From NCBI RefSeq assembly GCF_014230315.1, contig NZ_JACLAW010000004.1, positions 62,001 to 126,000 of the forward strand: a DNA stretch of 64,000 bases, given 5' to 3'. Under the pieces are notes generated by a model. The model did not search any database and was not told the origin of the DNA. It saw only the letters and a list, made by a program, of their open reading frames with translations. The position numbers and the translations under genes were made by a program. Source of the stretch: Novosphingobium flavum (GTDB taxonomy: Bacteria; Pseudomonadota; Alphaproteobacteria; Sphingomonadales; Sphingomonadaceae). This document shows positions 16,648-34,326 of this stretch, piece by piece. Within the stretch, counting starts at the first letter, position 1. Every line of letters starts with the position of its first letter.

Positions 16648-17175
16648 TTACTTCCCGTCCGAACCCAGCGCCTTCGCCGGCCATGGCAGCTGGGCTCCGG
16701 CCTTCGCGCCGGTCAGCCCTTCGCGGTGAAGGGCGAGGCCGGTCAGCAGGCTGTCGGCGATCATCCGCGCGCGGGTGCCGACTTCGCGCAGGGCATCGTC
16801 GCTGCCGAGTTCGGCGAGCGTCTGGTAGAACAGTTCGAGCCAGCGGCTGAAATGGCTCGCCTCGAGCCCGGGCAGGGCGAGGTGCTGGCGCATCGGGTTG
16901 CCGGTATATTCGCCGCTGCTGTGGAGGATCGAGCGCCAGAACTGCTTGAGCCGGGCAAGGTGGGCGGGCCAGTCCTCCACCTTGGCGGCGAAGATCGGGC
17001 CGAGCACGGCATCCGCGCGGACCGAGGCGTAGAAGCGTTCGACCAGCTGGTCGATGAACTGTTCGTCGATCCCCATGGCCTCGGCTTCGGCGCGCTTGCG
17101 TTGGCGCGCGGCGCGGGCGTGATCGGGCAGGTCGCCGGTCTTGCGCAGGGGTGCGGGGCGGGAGGGCTTGGACAT
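16648..17175 (-). CDS. Group III truncated haemoglobin
   Basis: A 175-residue haem protein of the 2-on-2 globin fold, group III (P). These bind oxygen and may detoxify NO or reduce small oxidants. Diagnostic features are FYASVRADAVLGPIF after helix B, the W-x-x-H-L segment, and the ASHFSRWLELFYQTL stretch containing the proximal histidine. The frame is open upstream to 17502, but homology begins only near the ATG at 17175, so the short form is preferred. Gene order gives no strong clue to its partner reductase. Confidence 0.87.
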   Translation of the reverse strand: MSKPSRPAPLRKTGDLPDHARAARQRKRAEAEAMGIDEQFIDQLVERFYASVRADAVLGPIFAAKVEDWPAHLARLKQFWRSILHSSGEYTGNPMRQHLALPGLEASHFSRWLELFYQTLAELGSDDALREVGTRARMIADSLLTGLALHREGLTGAKAGAQLPWPAKALGSDGK

Positions 17176-17221
17176 GGCTGCCAGATGGCCCGGCGCGGCG
17201 CGCGGGACAAGGGGGAGCCGA

Positions 17222-18211
17222 TCAGCGCAGGGCGGTGCGCATCGGTCCTTGCTGATTGAAGCCATCGTAGATGCCGCGGGCGAGCAGGGCGATCCGGGAA
17301 TCGCGGCCGGCGTGATCGCCCTGACCAGTGACGTAGATCGCAACCGCGAGGTTGCGGCCATCCGGGGTCTGGATGAAGCCGACGTCGCTTGCGGTGTTGC
17401 TGAGCGTGCCGGTCTTGTGCGCAAGGGTGACGCCAACCGGTAGCCCGGCCTTGATGCGGTGGCGGCCGGTGACGGTACGGCCCATCGCGCCGAGCAGGAC
17501 ATTGCGGCTGGAGGGGCTGAGCCAGCGGCCCTGCTGGAGACCGGCGAGCATGCGGATCATCGCGTTGGGGGTGATCGAATCGCGGCGGTCGACCGTAACG
17601 GCCGGGTTCACCGCGCCATCGTCGCGGACCATCGTGGCGATGTCATGGTCGAGCCGGAACTCGGTGATGCCGGTGTTGGCATGGACCCAGCGGGTCACGG
17701 CGGCGGGGCCGCCGACCACGGCGAGCAGGGCGTCGGTCGCGTGATTGTCGCTGCGGGTGATCGCCGCCTCGATCAGCTGCTGGGCGGTGAGCATGGCGCC
17801 GGCGCGGACCGGGGCGATCGCGGTCGAGAACTTCTTCGAGGGGACCGGCATCATCAGCGGATAGCGACTGTCGAGGCTCCAGCGGCCCTGGTCCACCCCG
17901 GAGAGGAAGGTGGCGACGATGGCGATCTTGCTGGTGCTGGCCATCGGGAAGGGCTGGTCGCCCAAGACGGCGACCTGACGGCCGCTTTCGAGATCGAGCG
18001 CGGCGACGCCGATGCGGCCGCGCGAAGCTTCCGCGAGGCGGGCCAGCTGGACTTCGAAGGGATCGGCGCTGGTATCGCGCGGGGCGCGCTGGACGGAGCC
18101 GAGCAACTGGTCGAACCGGGTTTCCAGTTCACCCGCGTTCGCGGAAATCGGCATGACCGCAGCAACCGCGAAGGCCGCCAGCGCCGCCAAACGTGCTTTC
18201 AAACCCGTCAT
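17222..18211 (-). CDS. Class A beta-lactamase-like serine hydrolase
   Basis: A 329-residue exported protein with a signal peptide (about 1-26, ending SANAG). The penicillin-recognising serine motifs are present: Ser92-Thr-Ser-Lys95, Ser154-Asp-Asn156 and Lys266-Thr-Gly268. The omega-loop region is odd. The E-x-x-L-N motif of true class A enzymes (Glu166, Asn170) is not seen; by position it is replaced by Asp190 and Met194 in a longer loop. Deacylation may therefore be poor, and the protein may be a peptidoglycan-related hydrolase rather than a resistance enzyme. The ATG at 18211 is preferred over the preceding GTG. Confidence 0.82.
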   Translation of the reverse strand: MTGLKARLAALAAFAVAAVMPISANAGELETRFDQLLGSVQRAPRDTSADPFEVQLARLAEASRGRIGVAALDLESGRQVAVLGDQPFPMASTSKIAIVATFLSGVDQGRWSLDSRYPLMMPVPSKKFSTAIAPVRAGAMLTAQQLIEAAITRSDNHATDALLAVVGGPAAVTRWVHANTGITEFRLDHDIATMVRDDGAVNPAVTVDRRDSITPNAMIRMLAGLQQGRWLSPSSRNVLLGAMGRTVTGRHRIKAGLPVGVTLAHKTGTLSNTASDVGFIQTPDGRNLAVAIYVTGQGDHAGRDSRIALLARGIYDGFNQQGPMRTALR

Positions 18212-18349
18212 CACGAACGAGACCTTACCCCTTTGTCCTTACAATTGGCTAACAGAATCATGCGGTTCGCCGCAAGATTTCGAACGATGAACCGGTTCCG
18301 GTCTGCGACGGTACACCTGCCTTTGCCGAAACCGCCCCGCCGGGCCATG

Positions 18350-18382
18350 AAAAAGGGCCGGGAAGATCGCTCTTCCCGGCCC
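18350..18382 (-). terminator. Rho-independent terminator of groESL
   Basis: A perfect 12-bp stem (GGGCCGGGAAGA 18355-18366 with 18371-18382) and a four-base loop, with five T residues on the minus strand. It lies just after the groEL stop. Confidence 0.82.
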
Positions 18383-18406
18383 GATTTTCGCTTGAGATGG
18401 AAGGAC

Positions 18407-20062
<1,656 letters not shown>

Positions 20063-20090
20063 TCAGATGGAAAAGGGAGAGGGACCTGGC

Positions 20091-20378
20091 TCAGCCGATA
20101 ACGCCGAGAATGTCCGATTCCTTCATGATCAGCAGGTCCTGGCCATCGACCTTGACCTCGGTGCCCGACCACTTGCCGAACAGGACGCGGTCACCGACCT
20201 TGACGTCGAGAGGGGTGATCGTGCCGTTTTCGGCGCGGGCGCCGGTGCCGACGGCGACGATTTCGCCCTCAGCCGGCTTTTCCTTGGCGCTGTCGGGGAT
20301 GATGATGCCGCCGGCGGTCTTTTCCTCGGCTTCGACGCGACGAACGAGCACGCGGTCGTGCAGCGGACGAAAAGTCAT
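20091..20378 (-). CDS. groES: Co-chaperonin GroES
   Basis: The 95-residue GroES lid subunit. It begins [14 protein letters not shown] and contains the mobile loop region [16 protein letters not shown]. The start at 20378 is preceded on the minus strand by GAGGTATCTCTC. Longer upstream reading is not homologous. Transcription is under a CIRCE element and sigma-70 promoter directly upstream. Confidence 0.98.
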   Translation of the reverse strand: MTFRPLHDRVLVRRVEAEEKTAGGIIIPDSAKEKPAEGEIVAVGTGARAENGTITPLDVKVGDRVLFGKWSGTEVKVDGQDLLIMKESDILGVIG

Positions 20379-20411
20379 GAGAGATACCTCTTCGAAGGTT
20401 GTTTGTGATCT

Positions 20412-20438
20412 TTGGCACTCGCACCTGTTGAGTGCCAG
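20412..20438 (-). promoter_or_regulatory. CIRCE element (HrcA operator) of groESL
   Basis: An inverted repeat with 9-base arms and 9-base spacer: CTGGCACTC and GAGTGCCAA on the minus strand, matching the CIRCE consensus TTAGCACTC-N9-GAGTGCTAA at most positions. HrcA represses groESL through this element in normal conditions; heat shock relieves it. Confidence 0.9.
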
Positions 20439-20445
20439 CGCCGCG

Positions 20446-20474
20446 CATATGGGTCGGCGTTCATGCGCCGTCAA
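20446..20474 (-). promoter_or_regulatory. groESL promoter
   Basis: On the minus strand TTGACG (20474-20469) and CATATG (20451-20446) are 17 bases apart. The expected start of transcription falls at the edge of the CIRCE element, as in other groESL operons. Confidence 0.72.
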
Positions 20475-20527
20475 GGCGAGGGGGGACGAAAAAAGTCACG
20501 CGCGGGGTGGGGCGTTGGCCCCGGCGT

Positions 20528-21925
20528 TCACCCCGGGACAAGCCCCAGCCGCTCGCGCCGGTGCCAGCGCCAGAGCAGCATGGCCGCAACGATCACGAGG
20601 GCGACGAGCAGGCCGAGCCAGACCCCGAGGCCCCGCAAGGGCGTGAACAGGCCGAGTCCGATCGAGACGGCGGCGCCCGGTACCCAGTAGCAGAACACCG
20701 CGATCAGCATCGGCACGCGGGTATCCTGCAGCCCGCGCAGCGCCCCGGCAGCCACGGCCTGGACCCCGTCGAACAGCTGGAAGGCGGCGGCGACGATCAT
20801 GTACTGCACGGCAAAGCCGATCAGCGCGGCATTGGCCGGCTCGGCCGGATCGACGTAGAGCGAAACGATCGGGCGGGCGGCGAGCAGCATCATCAGGCTG
20901 GTGCAGGCCATGAACCCGCCCCCGGCGCCGAGCGCCACCAGGGCCGCGCGGTGAATGCCGGCGCGGTCGCGCGCGCCATAGTGATAGCCCACGCGGATCG
21001 TGGCCGCCTGCCCGATCCCGAACGGAACCTGGAAGCAGAAGGCGGCGACTTGCAGCGCGACCGTGTGCCCGGCCAACTCGGCCTCGCCGATCCGGCCCAT
21101 CAGGAAGGCGGCGCCGCTGAACAGGCCGGCTTCGGCCAGGATGGTCCCGGCGATGGGCAGGCCGATTTTGACCAACTCCTGCAACCGCTGCCATTCCGGG
21201 CGCCAGAACCGCCCGAACAGGCGGTAGCGGCGCAGGCGCCGGTCGGCCCGGATGGCAAGGGCATAGGCGGCGAAAGTGGCCAGCCCGGTCAGGCAGCTCG
21301 ACACGGCCGAGCCGGCCAGCCCCAGCGCGGGCGCGCCGAGATTGCCGAAGACGAAGGCCCAGTTACCCAGCGCGTTGACGAGAATTGCGAGGCCGGTGAT
21401 CGCCGTGGCGAAGTACGGCCGGCCCATCGCCGAGACGAAAGTGCGCAGCACGTTGGCGCCGATCAGCGGGATCAGGGCGAACATCAGGATCGCGAGGAAT
21501 CCGCCGGCGCGGGCGGCAACGCGCGGGTCCTGGCCGGTGAGCAGCATCAGCCTTTCGCCGAGCAGGCAGACTCCCATGCCGGCGAGGCTGGCGACGACGG
21601 AGAGCCACAGGGCCATGCGCACCGAGCGGCGGATCTCGCGCACGGCGTGGCGGCGCTGGCCGAGTTCCGCGGCGATCAGCGGGGCGACCGCGCCGGTCAG
21701 GCCGCACAGGCTCCAGTTGATCAGGCCGAACAGGGCGATGGCGAGGCTCGAGGCGGCGAGCGCCTCCTGCCCGAGGCGGGCGACGAAGACCACGTCGATC
21801 GCATAGACCATCATCTGCAGCAGATTGGCGGCCGCCAGCGGCCCGGCGAGGTGCAGGGTCTCGCGCATCTCGCGGCGCAGCGGGGTGCTGGCGGCGGGCA
21901 GGGCCTGGGGCGAGGCGGAGAGCAT
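20528..21925 (-). CDS. MATE-family efflux transporter
   Basis: An inner-membrane antiporter of the MATE/NorM family with 465 residues and about 12 hydrophobic segments in two similar halves. It would export cationic drugs or metabolites in exchange for Na+ or H+. The start at 21925 (MLSASPQALPAA) is preferred: the in-frame ATG at 21985 lies inside the rplL terminator region. Substrate is unknown. It sits between groESL and rplJL on the same strand, but terminators on the rplL side make it a separate unit. Confidence 0.88.
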   Translation of the reverse strand: MLSASPQALPAASTPLRREMRETLHLAGPLAAANLLQMMVYAIDVVFVARLGQEALAASSLAIALFGLINWSLCGLTGAVAPLIAAELGQRRHAVREIRRSVRMALWLSVVASLAGMGVCLLGERLMLLTGQDPRVAARAGGFLAILMFALIPLIGANVLRTFVSAMGRPYFATAITGLAILVNALGNWAFVFGNLGAPALGLAGSAVSSCLTGLATFAAYALAIRADRRLRRYRLFGRFWRPEWQRLQELVKIGLPIAGTILAEAGLFSGAAFLMGRIGEAELAGHTVALQVAAFCFQVPFGIGQAATIRVGYHYGARDRAGIHRAALVALGAGGGFMACTSLMMLLAARPIVSLYVDPAEPANAALIGFAVQYMIVAAAFQLFDGVQAVAAGALRGLQDTRVPMLIAVFCYWVPGAAVSIGLGLFTPLRGLGVWLGLLVALVIVAAMLLWRWHRRERLGLVPG

Positions 21926-21982
21926 GGCTTTCGCCCTACAGGGTCGGGCCGTGGTAGGAAAGGGCGGGAAACCCTGCATTTC

Positions 21983-22015
21983 CAACAGAAAGGGCGGCCC
22001 TTGCGGACCGCCCTT
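21983..22015 (-). terminator. Rho-independent terminator of rplJL
   Basis: An 11-bp stem with one G-U pair (AAGGGCGGTCC paired across a GCAA loop, 22015-21990) followed by TTCTGTT on the minus strand, 34 bases after the rplL stop. Confidence 0.72.
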
Positions 22016-22048
22016 GCCGTTTTCGTTCCGGGAAGACCGGAAAGAAGA

Positions 22049-22426
22049 TTACTTGATTTCGACGGTGCCGCCGGCTTCTTCGATCTTCTTCTTGATGTCT
22101 TCGGCTTCAGCCTTCGACACGCCTTCCTTGATCGCCTTCGGAGCCGATTCCACGAGGGTCTTGGCTTCGGTCAGGCCGAGCGAGGTGATCGCGCGGACTT
22201 CCTTGATGACCTGGATCTTCTTCCCGCCGTCGCCGGTCAGGATGACGTCGAATTCGGTCTGCTCTTCGACAGCGGCAGCGGCTTCGCCACCACCGGCCGG
22301 AGCGGCAACCGCGACGGCAGCAGCGGCGCTGACGCCCCATGCTTCTTCGAGGGCCTTGGCGAGGTCAGCCGCCTCGAGGACGGTCAGCTGCGACAGTTCT
22401 TCAACAAGCTTGGCGATATCGGCCAT
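22049..22426 (-). CDS. rplL: 50S ribosomal protein L7/L12
   Basis: The acidic stalk protein of the large ribosomal subunit, 125 residues. An N-terminal dimerisation helix is followed by an Ala/Gly-rich hinge (about 33-55) and a C-terminal factor-binding domain with [20 protein letters not shown]. It is cotranscribed with rplJ, 63 bases upstream. Confidence 0.99.
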   Translation of the reverse strand: MADIAKLVEELSQLTVLEAADLAKALEEAWGVSAAAAVAVAAPAGGGEAAAAVEEQTEFDVILTGDGGKKIQVIKEVRAITSLGLTEAKTLVESAPKAIKEGVSKAEAEDIKKKIEEAGGTVEIK

Positions 22427-22489
22427 GATGCTTTACTCCTGAATTGATGGACCGGAAGGCGAAACCCCCCGGGAATTCGTTGAACAGTC

Positions 22490-23002
22490 TTAGGCGGCCT
22501 TGTCGGCGTAAGCCTGGAAGACGCGGGCCAGCTTGGCCGCCGGAGCGGTCGAGAGCTGGGCGATCTTCGTGGCCGGAGCCTGAACGAGACCGATGAGCTT
22601 GGCGCGCATTTCGTCCAGCGACGGCATCGTGGCGAGAGCCTTGATCCCATCCGCATTGAGGACGACCGAACCCAGCGAGCCACCAAGAATTTCGATCTTG
22701 TCGGTGGTCTTCGCGAAGTCGACCACGGCCTTGGCGGCGGCAACCGGGTCCACCGACGAAGCGATGGCGGTCGGGCCGGTGAGAAGATCGGTGATCCCCT
22801 CGTAGGCAGTGTCCTTGGCGGCAAGCTTGGCAAGACTGTTCTTCGCAACCTTGTAGGTCGCGCCCGCGTCACGAATCTTTCCGCGCAGGTTCGTGGACTG
22901 GGCCACGGTCATGCCGAGATTGCGGGTGATCACCACCACGCCGACCTCGTTGAAAGTCGCGTTCAGCGATGCGACCGATTCGGCTTTCTGCGAACGATCC
23001 AT
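22490..23002 (-). CDS. rplJ: 50S ribosomal protein L10
   Basis: A 170-residue stalk base protein that binds 23S rRNA and carries L7/L12 dimers on its C-terminal helix. The N-terminus [10 protein letters not shown] and the GTVAQ-like RNA-binding part fit the family. An AAGGAGTAAGGC ribosome site precedes the ATG. It is the first gene of the rplJL operon, which here points away from rpoBC. Confidence 0.98.
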   Translation of the reverse strand: MDRSQKAESVASLNATFNEVGVVVITRNLGMTVAQSTNLRGKIRDAGATYKVAKNSLAKLAAKDTAYEGITDLLTGPTAIASSVDPVAAAKAVVDFAKTTDKIEILGGSLGSVVLNADGIKALATMPSLDEMRAKLIGLVQAPATKIAQLSTAPAAKLARVFQAYADKAA

Positions 23003-23247
23003 GCCTTACTCCTTCACATTGGCCGTTCGCGAACGAACGACCGGCTACGTTTGTCCATGCCGAAAGAACGACACGGGCGAGTCCGTTGAGGGGGAAGGAG
23101 CAGCGCAGAAGCGCGAAGACCGGCGCGCTTTCCAAGGGAAAGGCGAGGGCCTTTGAAATCTCTGTCCCCGTCTAGGCTGGAGATTAAGAGGGAAGCCCTC
23201 ACCAGCTGTCTCGGACGGATGAACGGCGGGACGAATCCTGCCGGTCG
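23003..23247 (-). promoter_or_regulatory. Long 5' leader of rplJL, probable L10 leader
   Basis: About 245 bases of untranslated leader separate the promoter from rplJ. It can form several hairpins, one close to the start codon (CGTTCGCGAACG). In many bacteria this leader binds L10 or the L10-L12 complex to repress its own synthesis. That role is inferred from position; the fold was not computed. Confidence 0.45.
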
Positions 23248-23254
23248 GGGCGCG

Positions 23255-23282
23255 CTAATACAGGACGGTGCGCCGGAGTCAA
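23255..23282 (-). promoter_or_regulatory. rplJL promoter
   Basis: On the minus strand TTGACT (23282-23277) and TATTAG (23260-23255) are 16 bases apart, a strong match to the sigma-70 consensus, upstream of the long rplJ leader. Confidence 0.65.
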
Positions 23283-23352
23283 GAAAGTGCGGGTTTGAGA
23301 AAATGTTAACCCTGTTCTGCGAACCCGGTCCGGTATTGCACGGGGAACCTTC

Positions 23353-24000
23353 ATGACCGCGACCGCCAACCTGACCGAAACCGCCCGGCCGCTGCCGTTC
23401 TGGCGCCGGCCGCGGGTGATGGACAGGGTCGAGCAGGCGGCGATCGTCGTGCTGTGGATCTTCCTCGTCCAGCGGGTCGAGGTCTCGGGCAATCCCTATG
23501 CCTGGCTGCTGCTGGTCTCCGAAACGGCCGTGGCGGTGTTTGCCCTGATCCGGCGGCCGACCGACAAGCTCTCGATGGACCTTGGCGACTGGCTGCTGGC
23601 GATCACGGCGACCTGCGCGGGCCTGCTGATCGTGCCGGGGGTGACGCTGATCCCCGCGATCGCGCCGCTCGGCCTTGCCCTCGCGATCCTCGGCAACCTC
23701 GTCCAGGCCTGGGCCAAGCTGGTCCTGCGCCGCTCGTTCGGGGTGGCTCCCGCCAACCGCGGCATCAAGATTTCCGGGCCTTACCGCTTCGTGCGCCATC
23801 CGATGTATGCGGGCTATGCCCTCGTCCACCTGGGCGTGATGATCCTGATGTTCATGCCGATCAACGCGGTGATCTATGCGATCGGCTGGTGGGCGCAGAT
23901 CCTGCGCATCCTTGCCGAGGAGCGGCTGCTGAGCCAGGACCCGGCCTATGCCGAATATATGACCAAGGTGCGCTGGCGGTTGATTCCGGGCGTGTTCTGA
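23353..24000 (+). CDS. Isoprenylcysteine carboxyl methyltransferase-like membrane protein
   Basis: A 215-residue protein with about five hydrophobic helices. The C-terminal SAM-binding signature of the ICMT/PEMT superfamily is GPYRFVRHPMYAGYALVHLG, followed by EERLL and a Tyr-rich tail. Bacterial members methylate lipids or small hydrophobic substrates; the substrate here is unknown. It sits alone between the divergent rplJL and rpoBC units. Confidence 0.8.
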   Translation: MTATANLTETARPLPFWRRPRVMDRVEQAAIVVLWIFLVQRVEVSGNPYAWLLLVSETAVAVFALIRRPTDKLSMDLGDWLLAITATCAGLLIVPGVTLIPAIAPLGLALAILGNLVQAWAKLVLRRSFGVAPANRGIKISGPYRFVRHPMYAGYALVHLGVMILMFMPINAVIYAIGWWAQILRILAEERLLSQDPAYAEYMTKVRWRLIPGVF

Positions 24001-24006
24001 GCCGGG

Positions 24007-24198
24007 CAGGGTGACACGAGTGTCACCCTGATTTCGTGCCATTTCGCAAGATTTTCCTTTTGAATCAGGTGTCCAGCGTTTCGGTGCATGGGTGACACTT
24101 GTCCAACACGGCGCGCGGTGCGCGGCTGTGCTGAAGAACGTCCTCACGCTGTCAAAGATACGGCGGGTAGTGTGGCAGGGTGAGGCGGTGTAGGAAAG
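24007..24198. repeat. Dispersed intergenic repeat, copy A
   Basis: Three conserved blocks in fixed order: a palindrome with 11-base arms CAGGGTGACAC/GTGTCACCCTG (24007-24030), the sequence GTGCATGGGTGACACTTG and following CCAAC (24084-24107), and TGTAGGAAAG (24189-24198). The DNA between the blocks is poorly conserved. A second copy lies at 57992-58165. Both are intergenic. No transposase or target duplication was seen. Confidence 0.72.
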
Positions 24199-24254
24199 TC
24201 TTGCCGGATTGGCCGCTCCTTTCGCGCTGCGCGGCGCCGCTGCAGGAAGCGCGG

Positions 24255-24280
24255 CGATACCAGCCTTCGCTGGCATGGCG
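24255..24280. repeat. Small CCAGC-CTTC-GCTGG hairpin repeat
   Basis: A perfect short hairpin (CCAGC, loop CTTC, GCTGG, then CATGGCGA), nearly the same as one at 44021-44046. It is probably a member of an interspersed palindromic family. Confidence 0.5.
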
Positions 24281-24355
24281 ATCACTTCACGATCACTTTG
24301 CCGGCGCGTGGGGGTTGGGCGTGCCCGAGGGGCGGCCGATTGCCCTGCTAATCCG

Positions 24356-24384
24356 TTGACTTTTCGTGCCCCCGGGCCTATCTG
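24356..24384 (+). promoter_or_regulatory. rpoBC promoter
   Basis: TTGACT (24356-24361) and TATCTG (24379-24384) are separated by 17 bases. It lies about 230 bases before rpoB, giving a long leader with no gene in it. A dedicated promoter is needed, since rplJL does not read into rpoB in this genome. Confidence 0.68.
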
Positions 24385-24614
24385 CGCGCCTCACCCAGAG
24401 CTTCGAGCAAGGCGGTCCGTGCGCGGGGATTCGCTCAGGAAGGAAGCTTTTCCGGGGTTTTCAGGCGACGCAAGCAGCTGCGGGAGCGGTCCTCCAAGGG
24501 GGATTCGTTTGCCCGCCGTTCGTGCGTTTTGGCCGACACCGCTCGCGCAGGTGTGAAATTTTTCGCTGGGCGATCCTCGTCCGGCGGTATTGAGCGAAGA
24601 GGCAAGTTTCCCTC

Positions 24615-28796
<4,182 letters not shown>

Positions 28797-28868
28797 GGAT
28801 GCGCGGGCGGTCTGACGGGCCGCCCGCCTCCTTCGCCCGAGATTTGACCCCTAGAGGGACACGAAGAC

Positions 28869-33152
<4,284 letters not shown>

Positions 33153-33479
33153 GCCCCGCGTTCCCGCCTGAACGCGAAGGCCCCGCCGGAGCGATCCGGC
33201 GGGGCTTTTGGTTTTTGGGCCCCGTCGGACTACGCCCAGCTATGAAAATCGAGGAAGATGAAAAGGGATTCTGGGGCCATTGCCCCAGGCCCCTTGCCGT
33301 CTTCCGGCGCATGGGGCGGTGCGTGGGGCGACCTTCCGCGCTGCACTGCCGCCGGGAGACGTTTTGGGGTGTAGGGGCAATGGCACCTGCATAAGACTTT
33401 GTCTTCTTGCGAAATTATTCCGCTTTGCGGGGCCTGCCGCCTGAAGTCGGAATAACCTAAAGCGACCTTCAGGTTGCCG
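33153..33479. other. Convergent gap between rpoC and the TonB-like gene
   Basis: It holds the rpoC terminator at 33180 and a CTGGGGC-CATT-GCCCCAG hairpin at 33271-33288. A bulged hairpin at 33440-33473 lies just after the minus-strand TonB-like gene and may end its transcript. No gene was recognised. Confidence 0.45.
33180..33210 (+). terminator. Rho-independent terminator of rpoBC
   Basis: A perfect 11-bp stem (GCCCCGCCGGA 33180-33190 with 33195-33205) and a GCGA loop, followed by TTTTGG and a second T-run. Confidence 0.88.
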
Positions 33480-34226
33480 TCACTCCCCTTCTGGCGAGTG
33501 CACCCAGACGTGTTCCTCGGCGACGGTGGAACTGACCGCCTTGCCGGCGCGGTCGCGGGCCGGGCGGAAGCGGAAGCGTTGCTCGATCAGGCGGCAGGCG
33601 GTGGCGTCGAGCGCGGGAAAGCCGCTGGATTCGTCGATCCGGCAGTTGCTGGCTGTGCCATCGGGGTTGACGGTGTAGCGCACGGCGACCGCGGCTTCCT
33701 GGCCGGAGGCAACGAGGCCCTGGGGGAGGTCGCCATAGGAGAGGTTGCCCCGGATCTGGCGCGGGCCGGTGACGGCGCCGCCATTACCGTTGCCGCCGCT
33801 TCCGCCGCCGCCCGTGCCATTGCCGATCCCGCCCGCGCCGGTGCCGGGACCGGCGAGGTCGGAGGCGCCGGTCTGGGCCGCATTGCCCAGGTTGGGTAGC
33901 GGGGCGGCAACGATCGGGGGCGGGGTTACGAGCGGGGGCTGGACCGGCGGGGTGAAGACGGGGGTGGCTTTGTTGCGCAGATTGCGCGGGGCGGGGCTGC
34001 CGGTGGGCGCGCTTTCGGGCGTGGGACGGGGCGGGGGCTGCTTGGGCGGGGGCGGGGGTACCGGTGCTTTCGGGGCGACGAAGTCGACCGCCGTCAGGGC
34101 CGGGGCGAGGGCCTGCTGCCAGCGGGGGGCGAGGCCGGCGGCGAGGGCGAGCACCATGCCGCCAACCAGCGCGGCCGCGGCGAGGGCGGCAGTGGCGCGC
34201 TGGCGGGGAGGCGGCGGGGCGTACAT
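33480..34226 (-). CDS. TonB-family energy transducer-like protein
   Basis: A 248-residue protein with a single N-terminal membrane anchor (about 10-35) and a Pro-rich spacer (PPPPPKQPPPRPTPE and more, about 50-105). A Gly/Asn-rich stretch (about 125-150) leads to a C-terminal TonB domain (about 160-248, with VAVRYTVNPDGTASNCRIDESSG). TonB links the inner-membrane proton force to outer-membrane receptors, so it could serve the TonB-dependent receptors found at 51-56 kb. exbB/exbD are not adjacent. The Gly-rich insertion is unusual. Confidence 0.8.
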   Translation of the reverse strand: MYAPPPPRQRATAALAAAALVGGMVLALAAGLAPRWQQALAPALTAVDFVAPKAPVPPPPPKQPPPRPTPESAPTGSPAPRNLRNKATPVFTPPVQPPLVTPPPIVAAPLPNLGNAAQTGASDLAGPGTGAGGIGNGTGGGGSGGNGNGGAVTGPRQIRGNLSYGDLPQGLVASGQEAAVAVRYTVNPDGTASNCRIDESSGFPALDATACRLIEQRFRFRPARDRAGKAVSSTVAEEHVWVHSPEGE

Positions 34227-34326
34227 CGGTGCCTGTATAACGCAGGAACCTTAACCTGAGGTCCGGGAGGGGCCAAGGCGGGGAACAGTGATTGCCCGCG
34301 TGGCGATCCGGCTCTAGGCAGGGGCC

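Noticed and set aside
28803..28827. GC hairpin between rpoB and rpoC.
   Set aside because: It has an 8-bp stem but no T-run, and rpoC must be cotranscribed; probably an mRNA processing or stability hairpin at most.
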